Notes: generated by a model from the letters alone, not told the origin. 64,000 bases of DNA from JABDJX01 sp039942715 (GCA_039942715.1 JBDVBY010000007.1:62001-126000); one strand, 5' to 3'; positions 26,492 through 35,392 are shown, counted from the stretch's first letter. Translations and numbers: made by a program.

Positions 26492-26530
26492 TAAGCGGCG
26501 CAACCACCTTCCCCCCGGTCGCGCCGCTTA
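26492..26530 (+). terminator. Hairpin terminator after rpoHII
   Basis: TAAGCGGCGC (26492-26501) pairs perfectly with GCGCCGCTTA (26521-26530) across a C-rich loop, ten bases after the rpoHII stop; it is followed by TCATT rather than a long T-run. Confidence 0.7.
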
Positions 26531-26597
26531 TCATTCACCACGCTTGCCCATATGAGCGTGCACCCGTAAACATTCGGGAAAGCGATGGGTGAGACAC

Positions 26598-27794
26598 ATG
26601 CTTGCAGGAAAACGTATTCTCTTGGTGATCGGCGGCGGCATCGCTGCTTTTAAGTCGTTGGAATTGATCCGATTGATCCGAAAAGAGGGTGGAGCAGTAA
26701 CGCCCGTACTGACAAAGGCGGCGCAGGAATTTGTGACGCCCCTGTCGGCCTCAGCCCTTGCCGCGCAAAAAGTGTACACCGATTTGTTCGATCTGACCGA
26801 CGAGGCGGAAATGGGCCACATCGAGTTGTCGCGCTCTGCCGATCTTATCGTTGCAGCACCCGCGACTGCTGATCTCATGGCTAAAATGGCCGCAGGCCAG
26901 GCCAATGATCTGGCCTCAACGCTTTTGATGGCCACCGACGCGCCTGTCCTTGTGGCTCCGTCGATGAACGTGCGCATGTGGCTCAACCCAGCCAATCAAC
27001 GCAATATCGCAACGCTGGAAGCCGATGGCATTACCCGCGTTGGCCCTGATGAGGGCGATATGGCTTGTGGCGAATTTGGCCCCGGACGCCTTGCTGAACC
27101 GCAAGCGATCTTGGCCGCAATCGTCGAGAAATTGGCACAAGGCCCTCTCAAAGGCCGCCACATCCTTGTGACCTCTGGACCGACAAGCGAACCGATTGAC
27201 CCAGTGCGATATATCGCCAACCGCTCGTCTGGCGCGCAAGGCACTGCGATTGCAAAGGCTCTGGCGGGTTTGGGAGCGCGCGTAACCTTTATTACCGGAC
27301 CTGCAACTGTGCCGCCGCCAGAGGGTGTGACCGTGGTACGCATCGAAACAGCGCAGGAAATGTTGGAGGCCGTGCGCGCAACGCTGCCCGCTGATGCGGC
27401 TGTCTTTGCTGCGGCTGTTGCAGATTGGCGCGTCTCTGCTGCCTCTGAAAGCAAGATGAAAAAGGACAAATCGGGCAAGCCACCGAACCTGGAGCTGACC
27501 GAGAATCCCGACATACTGGCAACGATTTCGAAGCTGAAGAAAGGCCGCCCCAAGCTTGTGGTCGGCTTTGCCGCTGAAACCGATGACGTGATCAAAAACG
27601 CAATTTCTAAGCGCACACGCAAAGGCTGTGACTGGATCGTGGCTAACGATGTCTCGCCTGAAACTGGCATCATGGGCGGCTCTGAAAACGCTGTGAGTGT
27701 CATTGACGGTGATGGAACCGACAGTTGGCCGCGTGCAACCAAAGATCAGGTAGCCCGCCGCCTTGCAGCTCGCATCGCCGACGCTCTGTCATGA
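26598..27794 (+). CDS. coaBC: Bifunctional phosphopantothenoylcysteine decarboxylase / phosphopantothenate-cysteine ligase
   Basis: Two consecutive steps of coenzyme A synthesis: CTP-dependent joining of 4'-phosphopantothenate to cysteine (CoaB) and FMN-dependent decarboxylation (CoaC). The 398-residue protein has the CoaC flavoprotein first (KRILLVIGGGIAAFKSLELI; APATADLMAKMAAGQANDL; VLVAPSMNVRMW) and CoaB after about residue 190 (HILVTSGPTSEPIDPVRYIANRSSG; AAVADWRVS; KMKKDKSGKPPNLELTENPDI). I use the ATG at 26598; a GTG nine bases earlier is possible. It overlaps the dut start by ATGA. Confidence 0.95.
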   Translation: MLAGKRILLVIGGGIAAFKSLELIRLIRKEGGAVTPVLTKAAQEFVTPLSASALAAQKVYTDLFDLTDEAEMGHIELSRSADLIVAAPATADLMAKMAAGQANDLASTLLMATDAPVLVAPSMNVRMWLNPANQRNIATLEADGITRVGPDEGDMACGEFGPGRLAEPQAILAAIVEKLAQGPLKGRHILVTSGPTSEPIDPVRYIANRSSGAQGTAIAKALAGLGARVTFITGPATVPPPEGVTVVRIETAQEMLEAVRATLPADAAVFAAAVADWRVSAASESKMKKDKSGKPPNLELTENPDILATISKLKKGRPKLVVGFAAETDDVIKNAISKRTRKGCDWIVANDVSPETGIMGGSENAVSVIDGDGTDSWPRATKDQVARRLAARIADALS

Positions 27795-28258
27795 CCCCGA
27801 CGATACGAATGGTTTGGACGGCAGAGGCCGATGAAAAAGTACCGCTGCCCGCATATGAAACCGTTGGCGCGGCGGGGGCTGACCTACGTGCCAATTTTCC
27901 AACCCAAATGCGCGAAGAGGGCATAACGCTTGCGCCGGGCGCGCGCGCGCTTGTTCCCACAGGATTGGCGGTCGAAATTCCCCAAGGGTTCGAAATTCAG
28001 ATCCGCCCTCGCTCTGGTCTTGCATTGAAAGAAGGTCTGGCATTGGTCAATGCGCCGGGCACCGTCGACTCTGACTATCGCGGCCCCTTGGGAGTTATCG
28101 TGATCAACCTTGGTCATGATCCGATCCATATTCAGCACGGCCAGCGCATTGCTCAGGCGGTCGTGGCGCCGGTTGTCCTCGCGCGTTTTGAAATCGTTGA
28201 TGCACTTGGCGAAAGCGCGCGTGGTTCGGGCGGTTTTGGCTCGACAGGGAAGAGCTAA
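27791..28258 (+). CDS. dut: Deoxyuridine 5'-triphosphate nucleotidohydrolase
   Basis: Hydrolyses dUTP to dUMP, keeping uracil out of DNA and feeding thymidylate synthesis (ThyX at 38013). The 155-residue trimeric dUTPase has all five motifs: VGAAGADLRAN, PRSGLALKEGL, GTVDSDYRGPLGVIVIN, GQRIAQAVV and the flexible C-terminal GSGGFGSTG. The ATG at 27791 overlaps the coaBC stop; the open frame reaches further upstream inside coaBC but the family start fits 27791. The coaBC-dut pairing is common in proteobacteria. Confidence 0.95.
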   Translation: MTPTIRMVWTAEADEKVPLPAYETVGAAGADLRANFPTQMREEGITLAPGARALVPTGLAVEIPQGFEIQIRPRSGLALKEGLALVNAPGTVDSDYRGPLGVIVINLGHDPIHIQHGQRIAQAVVAPVVLARFEIVDALGESARGSGGFGSTGKS

Positions 28259-28261
28259 GCG

Positions 28262-29305
28262 ATGGCGATGGTTCTGGTTATCGCGGCCGCGCTTTGGTTC
28301 ATCGGTCATTTGACCCGCGCGCCATACGCCGCTCGTTTCCTGATGATTGGTCTACTCTATGTGGCTGTTTTGGCTCTGCAAATTGTCCTGCCCGACGGGC
28401 ATCCATTGCGCGAAGCCACAGGCGGATCAGCGGGTGAGTGGTTCGTTATCGGTCTGTTGGGGGCTTTGGTCTGGGTTTATACCAAGGGCCTCAAACACCT
28501 CAAAACAAAGGTTCGTCCCGAAAATGCGGCCCGCCATGATCAGGGCAAAAAGACCTCGGCGAGCGAACTTGAACGCAATGCGCGCCACATCGTGTTGCGC
28601 GAAATAGGTGGGCCGGGGCAAAAGCGGTTGAAAGAAGCGCGCGTTTTGGTGATTGGCGCTGGGGGTCTTGGGGCGCCTGCTTTGCAATATCTGGCCGCTG
28701 CCGGGGTGGGCACAATCGGTGTGATTGATGACGATGTTGTTGAAAACTCCAACCTGCAACGTCAGGTGATCCACACGGATGCACGTATCGGCATGCCCAA
28801 GGTATTCTCGGCAGAACAAGCGATGATCGCGCAAAACCCGTTCATCACCGTACGCCCCTATCACCGCCGTTTGACGGGCGAAATCGCACAAGAGTTGTTT
28901 AACGATTATGATATAATTCTGGACGGATCAGATAACGCCGAAACACGCTATTTGGTGAACGAGACGGCGGTGAACCTGCGTTTGCCGCTTGTTTCCGCGG
29001 CCCTTAGCCAGTGGGAAGGACAGCTTAGTGTTTTCGATCCGTCGCGTGGTGCACCGTGTTACGCCTGCGTTTTCCCCGAACCGGCAGCCGCCGGGCTTGC
29101 GCCTAGTTGTGCTGAGGGGGGCGTTTTCGCGCCACTTCCAGGCGTCATGGGGTCGATGATGGCAGCAGAGGCGATGAAACTTTTGGCAGATGCAGGAGAG
29201 CCTCTTTTGGGTCGCATGCTGATTTATGATGCACTGAGCTCTGCCGTGCGGATTTTTGCCGTCAAACGGCAACAAAACTGTCCGGTTTGCCATACCGTTA
29301 CGTAA
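28262..29305 (+). CDS. HesA/MoeB/ThiF family adenylyltransferase with N-terminal membrane segments
   Basis: E1-like enzyme that adenylates the C-terminus of a small ubiquitin-like sulfur carrier (MoaD or ThiS type). The first about 80 residues hold three hydrophobic stretches (MVLVIAAALWFIGHLT; FLMIGLLYVAVLALQIVL; WFVIGLLGALVWVYT), followed by a charged linker. The catalytic domain starts near residue 105: RHIVLREIGGPGQKRL, nucleotide loop VLVIGAGGLGAPALQYLAAAG (near residue 130), NLQRQVIHTDARIGMPK, the adenylation aspartate in DGSDNAETRYLVN, and two zinc-binding CxxC pairs (CYAC near 266 and CPVC near 341). Three bases after dut. The membrane part is unusual for MoeB. Confidence 0.85.
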   Translation: MAMVLVIAAALWFIGHLTRAPYAARFLMIGLLYVAVLALQIVLPDGHPLREATGGSAGEWFVIGLLGALVWVYTKGLKHLKTKVRPENAARHDQGKKTSASELERNARHIVLREIGGPGQKRLKEARVLVIGAGGLGAPALQYLAAAGVGTIGVIDDDVVENSNLQRQVIHTDARIGMPKVFSAEQAMIAQNPFITVRPYHRRLTGEIAQELFNDYDIILDGSDNAETRYLVNETAVNLRLPLVSAALSQWEGQLSVFDPSRGAPCYACVFPEPAAAGLAPSCAEGGVFAPLPGVMGSMMAAEAMKLLADAGEPLLGRMLIYDALSSAVRIFAVKRQQNCPVCHTVT

Positions 29306-29359
29306 CTTCTGGAAACAAATGTACTGCGTGCTTAGATTGGGCGGCAGGAGATTTTTATT

Positions 29360-31378
29360 ATGAATGCACTACTTTCCGAGTGGACGACCCCTTTCCAAAT
29401 CCCACCTTTTAACGCATTTGAAGACGGTGATTTTGAGCCTGCTTTTGACGCGGCCCTTGACGATGCGCGCGCGCAGATCGCTAAAATCGCCGACAATGCC
29501 GCACCCGCAACCTTTGAGAACACTATCGATGCGCTAGAGCTTGCCGACGATGGGTTGGGCAAAGTGCTTTCGGCGTTTTGCACGCTTGCCAGCACCGATG
29601 CGAATGATGCGCGCGAAGAGCTGATGCGCAAATTCTCACCCCGTTTGGCTGCCTATTCATCTGAAATTACGATGAATATGGCGCTTTTCCAACGGATAGA
29701 GACGCTTTGGCAAACCCGCGACACGCTTGATTTAAGCGATGAGCAAGCGCGGGTCCTGATGCTCACGCGGCGCGGATTTGTGCGTTCTGGCGCGCTACTG
29801 GATGGCGATGCGCGCGAGAGATTTGGCGAGGTAACTCAGCGTCTTGCTGTGCTTGGGACTGAATTTTCGCAAAACCTTTTGGCGGATGAACGCAGCTGGT
29901 CGATGCCGCTCTCACCCCAAGACCTTGAAGGCCTGCCAGAGTTCTTAATCTCTGCTGCAAAGGCGGCGGGCGAAGAAAAAGACCTAACCGGTCCTGTGAT
30001 CACCTTATCGCGCTCGCTTTTTGTGCCCTTCATGCAGTTTTCTCCGCGCCGCGCATTGCGTGAAAAAGCTTGGAACGCGTGGACGCGCCGTGGCGCCAAT
30101 GGCGGCAAGACCGACAACCGCGCAATTGCGGCAGAAACTCTGGCTTTGCGTTCCGAGCGCGCGCAGCTGTTGGGATATGACAGCTTTGCAGACTTCAAGC
30201 TTGAGACCGAGATGGCCAAGACGCCCGCTTCGGTGCGCGATCTGCTTATGCAGGTTTGGGAACCAGCCAAAGCCGCGGCTTTGAAGGATGCGGATGTTCT
30301 TGCAGAAATGTTTAGGGCGGACGGCATAGAGGGGCCGCTTGAGCCGTGGGACTGGCGCTATTATTCCGAAAAACGCCGCGCAGCAGAGCATGATTTGAAC
30401 GAGGCCGAGCTTAAGCCCTATCTGCAGCTTGATCGCATGATCGAAGCGGCCTTTGCCTGCGCTGGTCGCCTGTTCGACATCAAAGCCGAACCGCTGGATG
30501 TTGCTTTGCATCACCCGGATGCACGCGCTTGGGAGATTACCAGAGAAGGCAAGCATATCGCTGTTTTCATTGGTGATTATTTCGCGCGCGGCTCGAAGCG
30601 ATCTGGTGCGTGGTGCACAACCCTTCGCAACCAGCGTAAACTTGGCGGTGATGTCCGCCCGGTTGTGATCAACGTCTGTAATTTCGCCAAACCGCCCAAA
30701 GGCGCGCCTTGTTTGCTGTCTTATGATGATGCGCGCACCTTGTTTCACGAGTTTGGCCACGCGTTGCACCAAATGCTGTCGGATGTGACGTATGAGCGTG
30801 TTTCCGGCACCTCTGTGGCGCGCGATTTTGTCGAATTGCCCAGCCAGCTCTACGAGCATTGGCTTGAAGTGCCCGAAGTTCTGTCAGAATTTGCAACGCA
30901 CGCAGAAACTGACGAGCCGATGCCCGAAGAACTGTTGAACCGCATGTTGGCCGCCACGACCTATGATATGGGCTTCCAAACCGTCGAATACGTCGCTTCG
31001 GCGATGGTCGATCTGGAATTCCACTTGGGCGATCCACCCAGCGACCCGATGCAAAAACAGGCCGAGGTGTTGGACGCACTTGGCATGCCGCGCGCGATTG
31101 CGATGCGCCATGCAACCCCGCATTTCGCCCACGTCTTTTCCGGCGACGGATATTCGAGCGGCTATTACAGCTATATGTGGTCTGAAGTGATGGATGCCGA
31201 CGCCTTTGACGCCTTTATCGAAGCAGGCGATCCGTTCGATCCGGAAACATCGCGCAAGTTGGAACAACATATCTTGTCGGTAGGCGGCTCGGTGGATGCT
31301 GGGGATCTTTACCTTGCGTTCAGAGGACGGATGCCAGGGCCTGATGCTCTTTTGAAAGGTCGGGGATTGGCGGCATAA
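29360..31378 (+). CDS. M3 family metallopeptidase (oligopeptidase A / Dcp type)
   Basis: A 672-residue zinc peptidase of normal length for the family, acting on short peptides in the cytoplasm. The zinc motif HEFGH is in TLFHEFGHALHQML around residue 463; the third ligand region and GYYSYMWSEVMDADAFDAF, typical of M3 enzymes, follow near residue 600. There is no signal peptide. It has its own 54-base upstream region after the ThiF gene and an 80-base gap before the Nudix gene's open frame. Oligopeptidase A and peptidyl-dipeptidase Dcp are hard to tell apart by eye. Confidence 0.93.
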   Translation: MNALLSEWTTPFQIPPFNAFEDGDFEPAFDAALDDARAQIAKIADNAAPATFENTIDALELADDGLGKVLSAFCTLASTDANDAREELMRKFSPRLAAYSSEITMNMALFQRIETLWQTRDTLDLSDEQARVLMLTRRGFVRSGALLDGDARERFGEVTQRLAVLGTEFSQNLLADERSWSMPLSPQDLEGLPEFLISAAKAAGEEKDLTGPVITLSRSLFVPFMQFSPRRALREKAWNAWTRRGANGGKTDNRAIAAETLALRSERAQLLGYDSFADFKLETEMAKTPASVRDLLMQVWEPAKAAALKDADVLAEMFRADGIEGPLEPWDWRYYSEKRRAAEHDLNEAELKPYLQLDRMIEAAFACAGRLFDIKAEPLDVALHHPDARAWEITREGKHIAVFIGDYFARGSKRSGAWCTTLRNQRKLGGDVRPVVINVCNFAKPPKGAPCLLSYDDARTLFHEFGHALHQMLSDVTYERVSGTSVARDFVELPSQLYEHWLEVPEVLSEFATHAETDEPMPEELLNRMLAATTYDMGFQTVEYVASAMVDLEFHLGDPPSDPMQKQAEVLDALGMPRAIAMRHATPHFAHVFSGDGYSSGYYSYMWSEVMDADAFDAFIEAGDPFDPETSRKLEQHILSVGGSVDAGDLYLAFRGRMPGPDALLKGRGLAA

Positions 31379-31509
31379 AGCGGCTGCGATAAATTCATGT
31401 CACACGACAGAAGTAGTAGAAAAACCCTGACTTTTCAGCAGCCTGTGATTGTGTTAGCGTCGTGAAATTAATGAAGAGAAAAGAAATAGGGCGTAAAGCC
31501 AAAGGCGAT

Positions 31510-31980
31510 ATGAGCATAGCGCGGATGAAACAACGCCCGATGCGCCTTCCAGATGATGGCAAGCGCGGGGTCAGGACGCAATTTGGAGCCCTCTGCTGGC
31601 GCAAGGTTGGCGACAAGATTCAAGTCTTGTTGGTCACGTCGCGCCGCCGTGGCCGTTGGGTCGTGCCCAAGGGGTGGCCTGTGGACGGCGCAACGCCCGC
31701 GCAATCCGCCGAAACCGAAGCTTATGAAGAAGCCGGGGTGAAGGGCAAGGCTGCACAGTCCTGCCTTGGAATATTCAGTTATGACAAAGACTTAGGTGAG
31801 GGGGAGCAGTTGCCGTGCGTGGTTGCATTGTTCCCAATCAAAGTCAAAAAGGTTCTGTCCAACTGGCCTGAGCAAAAAGAACGGCGTCGCAAGTGGATGT
31901 CGCTTAAAAAGGCGGCGAAAAGGGTCGATGACCCGGAACTGGGCGCCATTTTGGCAGGATTTGATCCCAAAGCGCTTTAA
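31510..31980 (+). CDS. Nudix hydrolase, DIPP-like subfamily
   Basis: A 156-residue protein with a Nudix fold. The box reads GWPVDGATPAQSAETEAYEE followed by AGV: the metal-binding glutamates of the EAxEE core are kept, but the upstream glutamate of the standard box (G-x5-E) is alanine and the arginine before the core is threonine. The PKGWP lead-in and RRGRWVVPKG are typical of a bacterial subfamily related to diphosphoinositol-polyphosphate phosphohydrolases, where similar changes occur. Substrate unknown. I prefer the ATG at 31510, preceded by AAAGGCG, to starts at 31462 or 31471. A DUF1178 gene follows on the same strand. Confidence 0.82.
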   Translation: MSIARMKQRPMRLPDDGKRGVRTQFGALCWRKVGDKIQVLLVTSRRRGRWVVPKGWPVDGATPAQSAETEAYEEAGVKGKAAQSCLGIFSYDKDLGEGEQLPCVVALFPIKVKKVLSNWPEQKERRRKWMSLKKAAKRVDDPELGAILAGFDPKAL

Positions 31981-32049
31981 GTCTTTGCATTGAAATCAAT
32001 TGTCAATGAAACTGCCGTATCGATTGAGACGCCGTCCAAGGAAACCTGC

Positions 32050-32529
32050 ATGATCCGATATGCGCTAAAATGTGAAAGCGACCACAGCTTTGAAAGCTGG
32101 TTCAAGTCGGCTGACGCTTTTGATGCGCTTGTCGCAAAGCGGATGATCACCTGTCCAGAATGCGGCTCTGATCACGTTGAAAAAAGCTTGATGGCCCCCG
32201 GCGTGCGCGCATCACGTGACACGCCGTCCGCGCCCGAGACTGACCAAACAAAAGAAACTGCGGTCGAGCCGGGAGTTTCGCAAAACGTGATGACAAATGC
32301 GCCGGACCCGAAATTGGCCGAGGCGATTAAAACCATTCGCGACCATGTTGAAAAAAACTCTGACTACGTTGGCGATAAATTTGCGGAAGAAGCCCGCGCG
32401 ATGCACGACGGTGACACACCGCATCGCCCCATTTATGGCGAAGCCAAAGTGGAAGACGCCAAAAAACTTATCGACGATGGCGTGCCAGCTTTGCCTTTGC
32501 CATTTATTCCAAGGCAAAAAACCAACTGA
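32050..32529 (+). CDS. DUF1178 family protein
   Basis: A 159-residue protein beginning MIRYALKCESDHSFESWFKSADAFD, with a zinc-ribbon-like CPECGS motif near residue 38; the first cysteine pair is KCES. The C-terminal half (LAEAIKTIRDHVEKNSDYVGDKFAEEARAMHDG; PIYGEAKVEDAKKLIDDGV) is the conserved DUF1178 helical part. Function of the family is not established. The ATG at 32050 is the family start; the upstream in-frame TTG at 31990 is unlikely. It is 69 bases downstream of the Nudix gene. Confidence 0.85.
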   Translation: MIRYALKCESDHSFESWFKSADAFDALVAKRMITCPECGSDHVEKSLMAPGVRASRDTPSAPETDQTKETAVEPGVSQNVMTNAPDPKLAEAIKTIRDHVEKNSDYVGDKFAEEARAMHDGDTPHRPIYGEAKVEDAKKLIDDGVPALPLPFIPRQKTN

Positions 32530-32540
32530 GTATTACTGGC

Positions 32541-32572
32541 TCAAAATATCCCGGGTAGCGGGGCAGAGCCCC
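32541..32572 (-). repeat. Dispersed intergenic hairpin repeat, copy 2
   Basis: On the minus strand: hairpin GGGGC-TCT-GCCCC, then a short C-rich arm GCTACCC, then GGGATATTTTGA. It has the same parts as the copies at 5493 and 46513, and the hairpin is identical to that at 46515-46527. It lies between the convergent ends of the DUF1178 and flavin-reductase genes. Confidence 0.6.
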
Positions 32573-32593
32573 AATAACGGCACCAATTGCCAC

Positions 32594-33199
32594 TCATTCC
32601 CCCGGACGGTCCAACGAAAACACTTCGGTGATGCGGCTATAGTCGCGATACCCAAGCCGGGTTAGCGGCTGATAGGTCAGGACGTCGAAAATCCCGTCAT
32701 TTATGCAAGTGTCGCGCAAATGCACGCCGGTGACTTCGCCAAGGACAAGGAAGTTTGCGATGCCTTCCAAAGGGACAATCTGGGTCACTTTGCACTCCAA
32801 AGATGCGGGTGCTGCGGCAACGCGCGAACAGGCAATCGTTTCGCAAGTCGCACGCTCTAACCCCGCCTTGGAAAACTCGTCCACCTCTTTCGCCCATGGC
32901 CCCGAGGTTTCGTTCATGGCGTCTTTCATGGCGTATTCGACAATGTTCACGCAGAAGACGCCTGTGTCACGGATGTTGGCAACGCTGTCCTTGGTGCCGT
33001 CGCGGTCTGGCTTGGTGCTCGTTGAGGCGAACATCACTTGCGGCGGGACGTAGGCGACGGCGTTAAAGAACGAATAGGGGGCGAGGTTCTCCGAACCGTC
33101 CGCACCGCGCGTTGAAATCCAACCAATCGGGCGGGGCGTGACAATAGCATTGAACGGGTTATGCGCCAAACCGTGGCCGTCTTCAGGGCGATAGAACAT
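32594..33199 (-). CDS. Flavin reductase family protein
   Basis: A 201-residue FMN-binding split-barrel protein. The N-terminus MFYRPEDGHGLAHNPFNAIVTPRPIGWIST and the core NLAPYSFFNAVAYVPPQVMFAS match the flavin-reductase-like / DIM6-NTAB type that binds FMN and may pass reduced flavin to a partner. The ATG at 33199 follows AAGAAAGG; an earlier in-frame start at 33262 adds an unlikely basic stretch. No partner monooxygenase is adjacent. It is divergent from the GNAT gene. Confidence 0.85.
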   Translation of the reverse strand: MFYRPEDGHGLAHNPFNAIVTPRPIGWISTRGADGSENLAPYSFFNAVAYVPPQVMFASTSTKPDRDGTKDSVANIRDTGVFCVNIVEYAMKDAMNETSGPWAKEVDEFSKAGLERATCETIACSRVAAAPASLECKVTQIVPLEGIANFLVLGEVTGVHLRDTCINDGIFDVLTYQPLTRLGYRDYSRITEVFSLDRPGE

Positions 33200-33276
33200 G
33201 TCCGTGCCTTTCTTGCGTGTTTGATTGCGACCTAGCGCATGTGGTAGGCGCTCTCCAGTCAAAAGGGCAGGGACCA

Positions 33277-33753
33277 GTGGAACTTAAGGCGGAAACGGCG
33301 CAGGATTGGTGGGAGGTCGAAGATTTGTTCGACCGCTGTTTTGCGCCCGGGCGCGAGGCGCTCTCGTCTTATCGGTTGCGCGATGGGGTAGATGCGGTTC
33401 CAGAGCTGTGCCTGGTCGCACGAGATGATCTTGATATTCTGGCAGGCGCGATCCGGTTTTGGCCAGTGCGTATCGGTGCTGCAGATGCGCTGTTGTTGGG
33501 ACCTGTTGCTGTGCACCCAACAAGGCAAGGCGAAGGCCTGGGGCGTTTTTTGATAGACAACGCTCTGGACCGGGCCACGGGATGGGAGCGGGTCATGCTG
33601 GTCGGGGATGCGCCGTATTACGGCAAGTTTGGGTTCTCAAAGCTTGAAGACGTGCACATGCCGCCGCCAACTAACCCAAATCGCGTGTTGGGGCGTGCTT
33701 TGGTTTCCGGTGCCTGGGATGGTGTTTCAGGTGATGTCGAACGTTGGAAATGA
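33277..33753 (+). CDS. GNAT family N-acetyltransferase
   Basis: A 158-residue acetyltransferase. The acetyl-CoA pyrophosphate loop is seen as LLLGPVAVHPTRQGEGLGRF, with LIDNALDRATGWERVMLVGDAPYYGKFGF following in the usual order for the YhbS-like group (N-acetyltransferases with a GDxxYYxxFGF tail). I chose GTG at 33277, preceded by AGGGCAGGGA; the open frame extends to 33217. Substrate unknown. Confidence 0.85.
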   Translation: MELKAETAQDWWEVEDLFDRCFAPGREALSSYRLRDGVDAVPELCLVARDDLDILAGAIRFWPVRIGAADALLLGPVAVHPTRQGEGLGRFLIDNALDRATGWERVMLVGDAPYYGKFGFSKLEDVHMPPPTNPNRVLGRALVSGAWDGVSGDVERWK

Positions 33754-33788
33754 TCGGGTGCGCCACACTTTGTCGAGGCGCCTAGGGA

Positions 33789-34193
33789 TTAGTCGCTTTC
33801 ATTGTCTTTCAACTGATCTGATTTCTTGCGCACAAGCACGCTGCGCAAATCATGCATTGCCATCAAAAGCGCATCCGATACTTTTTCAAGCTCTTCGGGG
33901 GCGGCGCGCCGTTGAGCCCACATGGTTGTCAGGTTCAGGTGATCCACCGTGCGCAGAATGTCGTCCACTTCGCGCGCGGCCAGTTGCGCGCGGCGCTCTT
34001 CCAGCCATTTGGCGATTGCGGCAGTGTCAGCATCTGACAGCGTGCCATCTCCGTGCGCCTTGACTTCGCCGTTCTTGATGTTGATCACAGCGATCTGATC
34101 CATATCGATCCGCCGCATACGGTTTTCGGTATCGACACGGAACACCATCGCTCCGTTCTCGCGCACGCGGAAGTAGTACTCGGGCAAGCTCAT
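33789..34193 (-). CDS. Conserved hypothetical protein downstream of aminotransferase
   Basis: Not recognised beyond a soluble 134-residue protein. The first half is beta-rich (LPEYYFRVRENGAMVFRVDTENRMRRIDMDQIAVINIKNGEVKAHG), the second half helical and charged (DADTAAIAKWLEERRAQLAAREVDDILRTVDHLNLTTMWAQRRA). Its ATG at 34193 overlaps the aminotransferase stop (ATGA), so the two are translated together. The pairing suggests a helper role, but nothing in the sequence shows one. Confidence 0.7.
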   Translation of the reverse strand: MSLPEYYFRVRENGAMVFRVDTENRMRRIDMDQIAVINIKNGEVKAHGDGTLSDADTAAIAKWLEERRAQLAAREVDDILRTVDHLNLTTMWAQRRAAPEELEKVSDALLMAMHDLRSVLVRKKSDQLKDNESD

Positions 34194-35392
34194 GTGAGGT
34201 CTGCGCAAAAGCGTTGAATGCGCGCGCAAGCCTCAGTCAGGTTTTCATCTGACGTCGCATAGCTGACGCGGAAGGCGGGCGAGGCGCCGAAAGCTGCGCC
34301 AAAGACCACGGCAACGCCGGTTTCTTCCAAAAGTGCGAGAGAAAACGCCTCATCGTTGTCGATCAAGGTACCGCCTGCGCTTGTTTTGCCTATGCATCCG
34401 GCAATCGAAGGATAAACGTAAAACGCGCCTTCGGGCACCGGGCAGGTAATGCCATCGGCTGCGTTCAGCCCGGCAACGACCAGATCGCGGCGGCGCAGGA
34501 ACACTTTGTTGTTCTCTGGAATGAAATCCTGCGGACCGTTAAGGGCCTCGACAGAGGCCCACTGGCTGATTGTGCAGGGGTTTGACGTGGATTGCGATTG
34601 CACCTTTTTCATTGCGTTAATGAGCTCGGCAGGTCCTCCAGCATAGCCAATGCGCCAGCCAGTCATCGCATAAGCTTTTGAGACCCCGTTTAACGTTAGC
34701 GTGCGATCTTTCAAGGCAGGGGCCACTTGCGCAGGCGTACGAAAATCAAAGCCGGGAAAGGCAATGTGCTCGTACATGTCATCGGACAACACCCAAACAT
34801 GTGGGTGGCGTTCCAGTACATCTGTCAGGGCCTTAAGCTGATCCGGAGAATAACCAGCACCCGTTGGATTGGAAGGCGAGTTAAAGATTAGCCATTTAGT
34901 CTTGGGCGTGATCGCAGCTTCTAGCTGCTCTGGCGTAAGGCGAAAGCCCGCGTCTAAACCCGCCTCAACAATCACTGGCGTGCCACCAGCCAAAAGCACC
35001 ATGTCGGGATAACTAACCCAATAGGGCGCCGGGATGATCACCTCGTCACCCGGATTGAGCGTGGCCATTAGCGCGTTGTAAAGCACTTGTTTGCCGCCTG
35101 TTCCGACAGTGATTTCGTTCATCTCATAGTTTAAATCGTTGTCACGTTTGAACTTTTTGATGATTGCGGCTTTGAGCTCCGGGATACCGTCAACGGCCGT
35201 ATAGATCGTTTTGCCATCTGCAATCGCCCGCTTTCCTGCCTCGGCAATGTTTGCAGGCGTGGGAAAATCAGGCTCACCTGCGCCAAGTCCGATGATATCG
35301 CGCCCTTGCGCTTTGAGTTCGGCCACAAGACCGGTCATCGCAACTGTGGGTGACGGTTTGACGCGCTTGAGCGTCGTGGACAGAAAAGCCAT
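34190..35392 (-). CDS. Pyridoxal phosphate-dependent aminotransferase, aspartate aminotransferase type
   Basis: A 400-residue class I aminotransferase, most like the Ib aspartate aminotransferases of alphaproteobacteria that interconvert aspartate/oxaloacetate and glutamate/2-oxoglutarate (some also use prephenate). Visible: LGAGEPDFPTPANI at the N-terminus, NSPSNPTGAGYS, the PLP lysine in LNGVSKAYAMTGWRIGYAGG, and the carboxylate-binding arginine near FRVSYATS. It is divergent from an XRE regulator across 84 bases and coupled to the small hypothetical gene downstream. Confidence 0.92.
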   Translation of the reverse strand: MAFLSTTLKRVKPSPTVAMTGLVAELKAQGRDIIGLGAGEPDFPTPANIAEAGKRAIADGKTIYTAVDGIPELKAAIIKKFKRDNDLNYEMNEITVGTGGKQVLYNALMATLNPGDEVIIPAPYWVSYPDMVLLAGGTPVIVEAGLDAGFRLTPEQLEAAITPKTKWLIFNSPSNPTGAGYSPDQLKALTDVLERHPHVWVLSDDMYEHIAFPGFDFRTPAQVAPALKDRTLTLNGVSKAYAMTGWRIGYAGGPAELINAMKKVQSQSTSNPCTISQWASVEALNGPQDFIPENNKVFLRRRDLVVAGLNAADGITCPVPEGAFYVYPSIAGCIGKTSAGGTLIDNDEAFSLALLEETGVAVVFGAAFGASPAFRVSYATSDENLTEACARIQRFCADLT

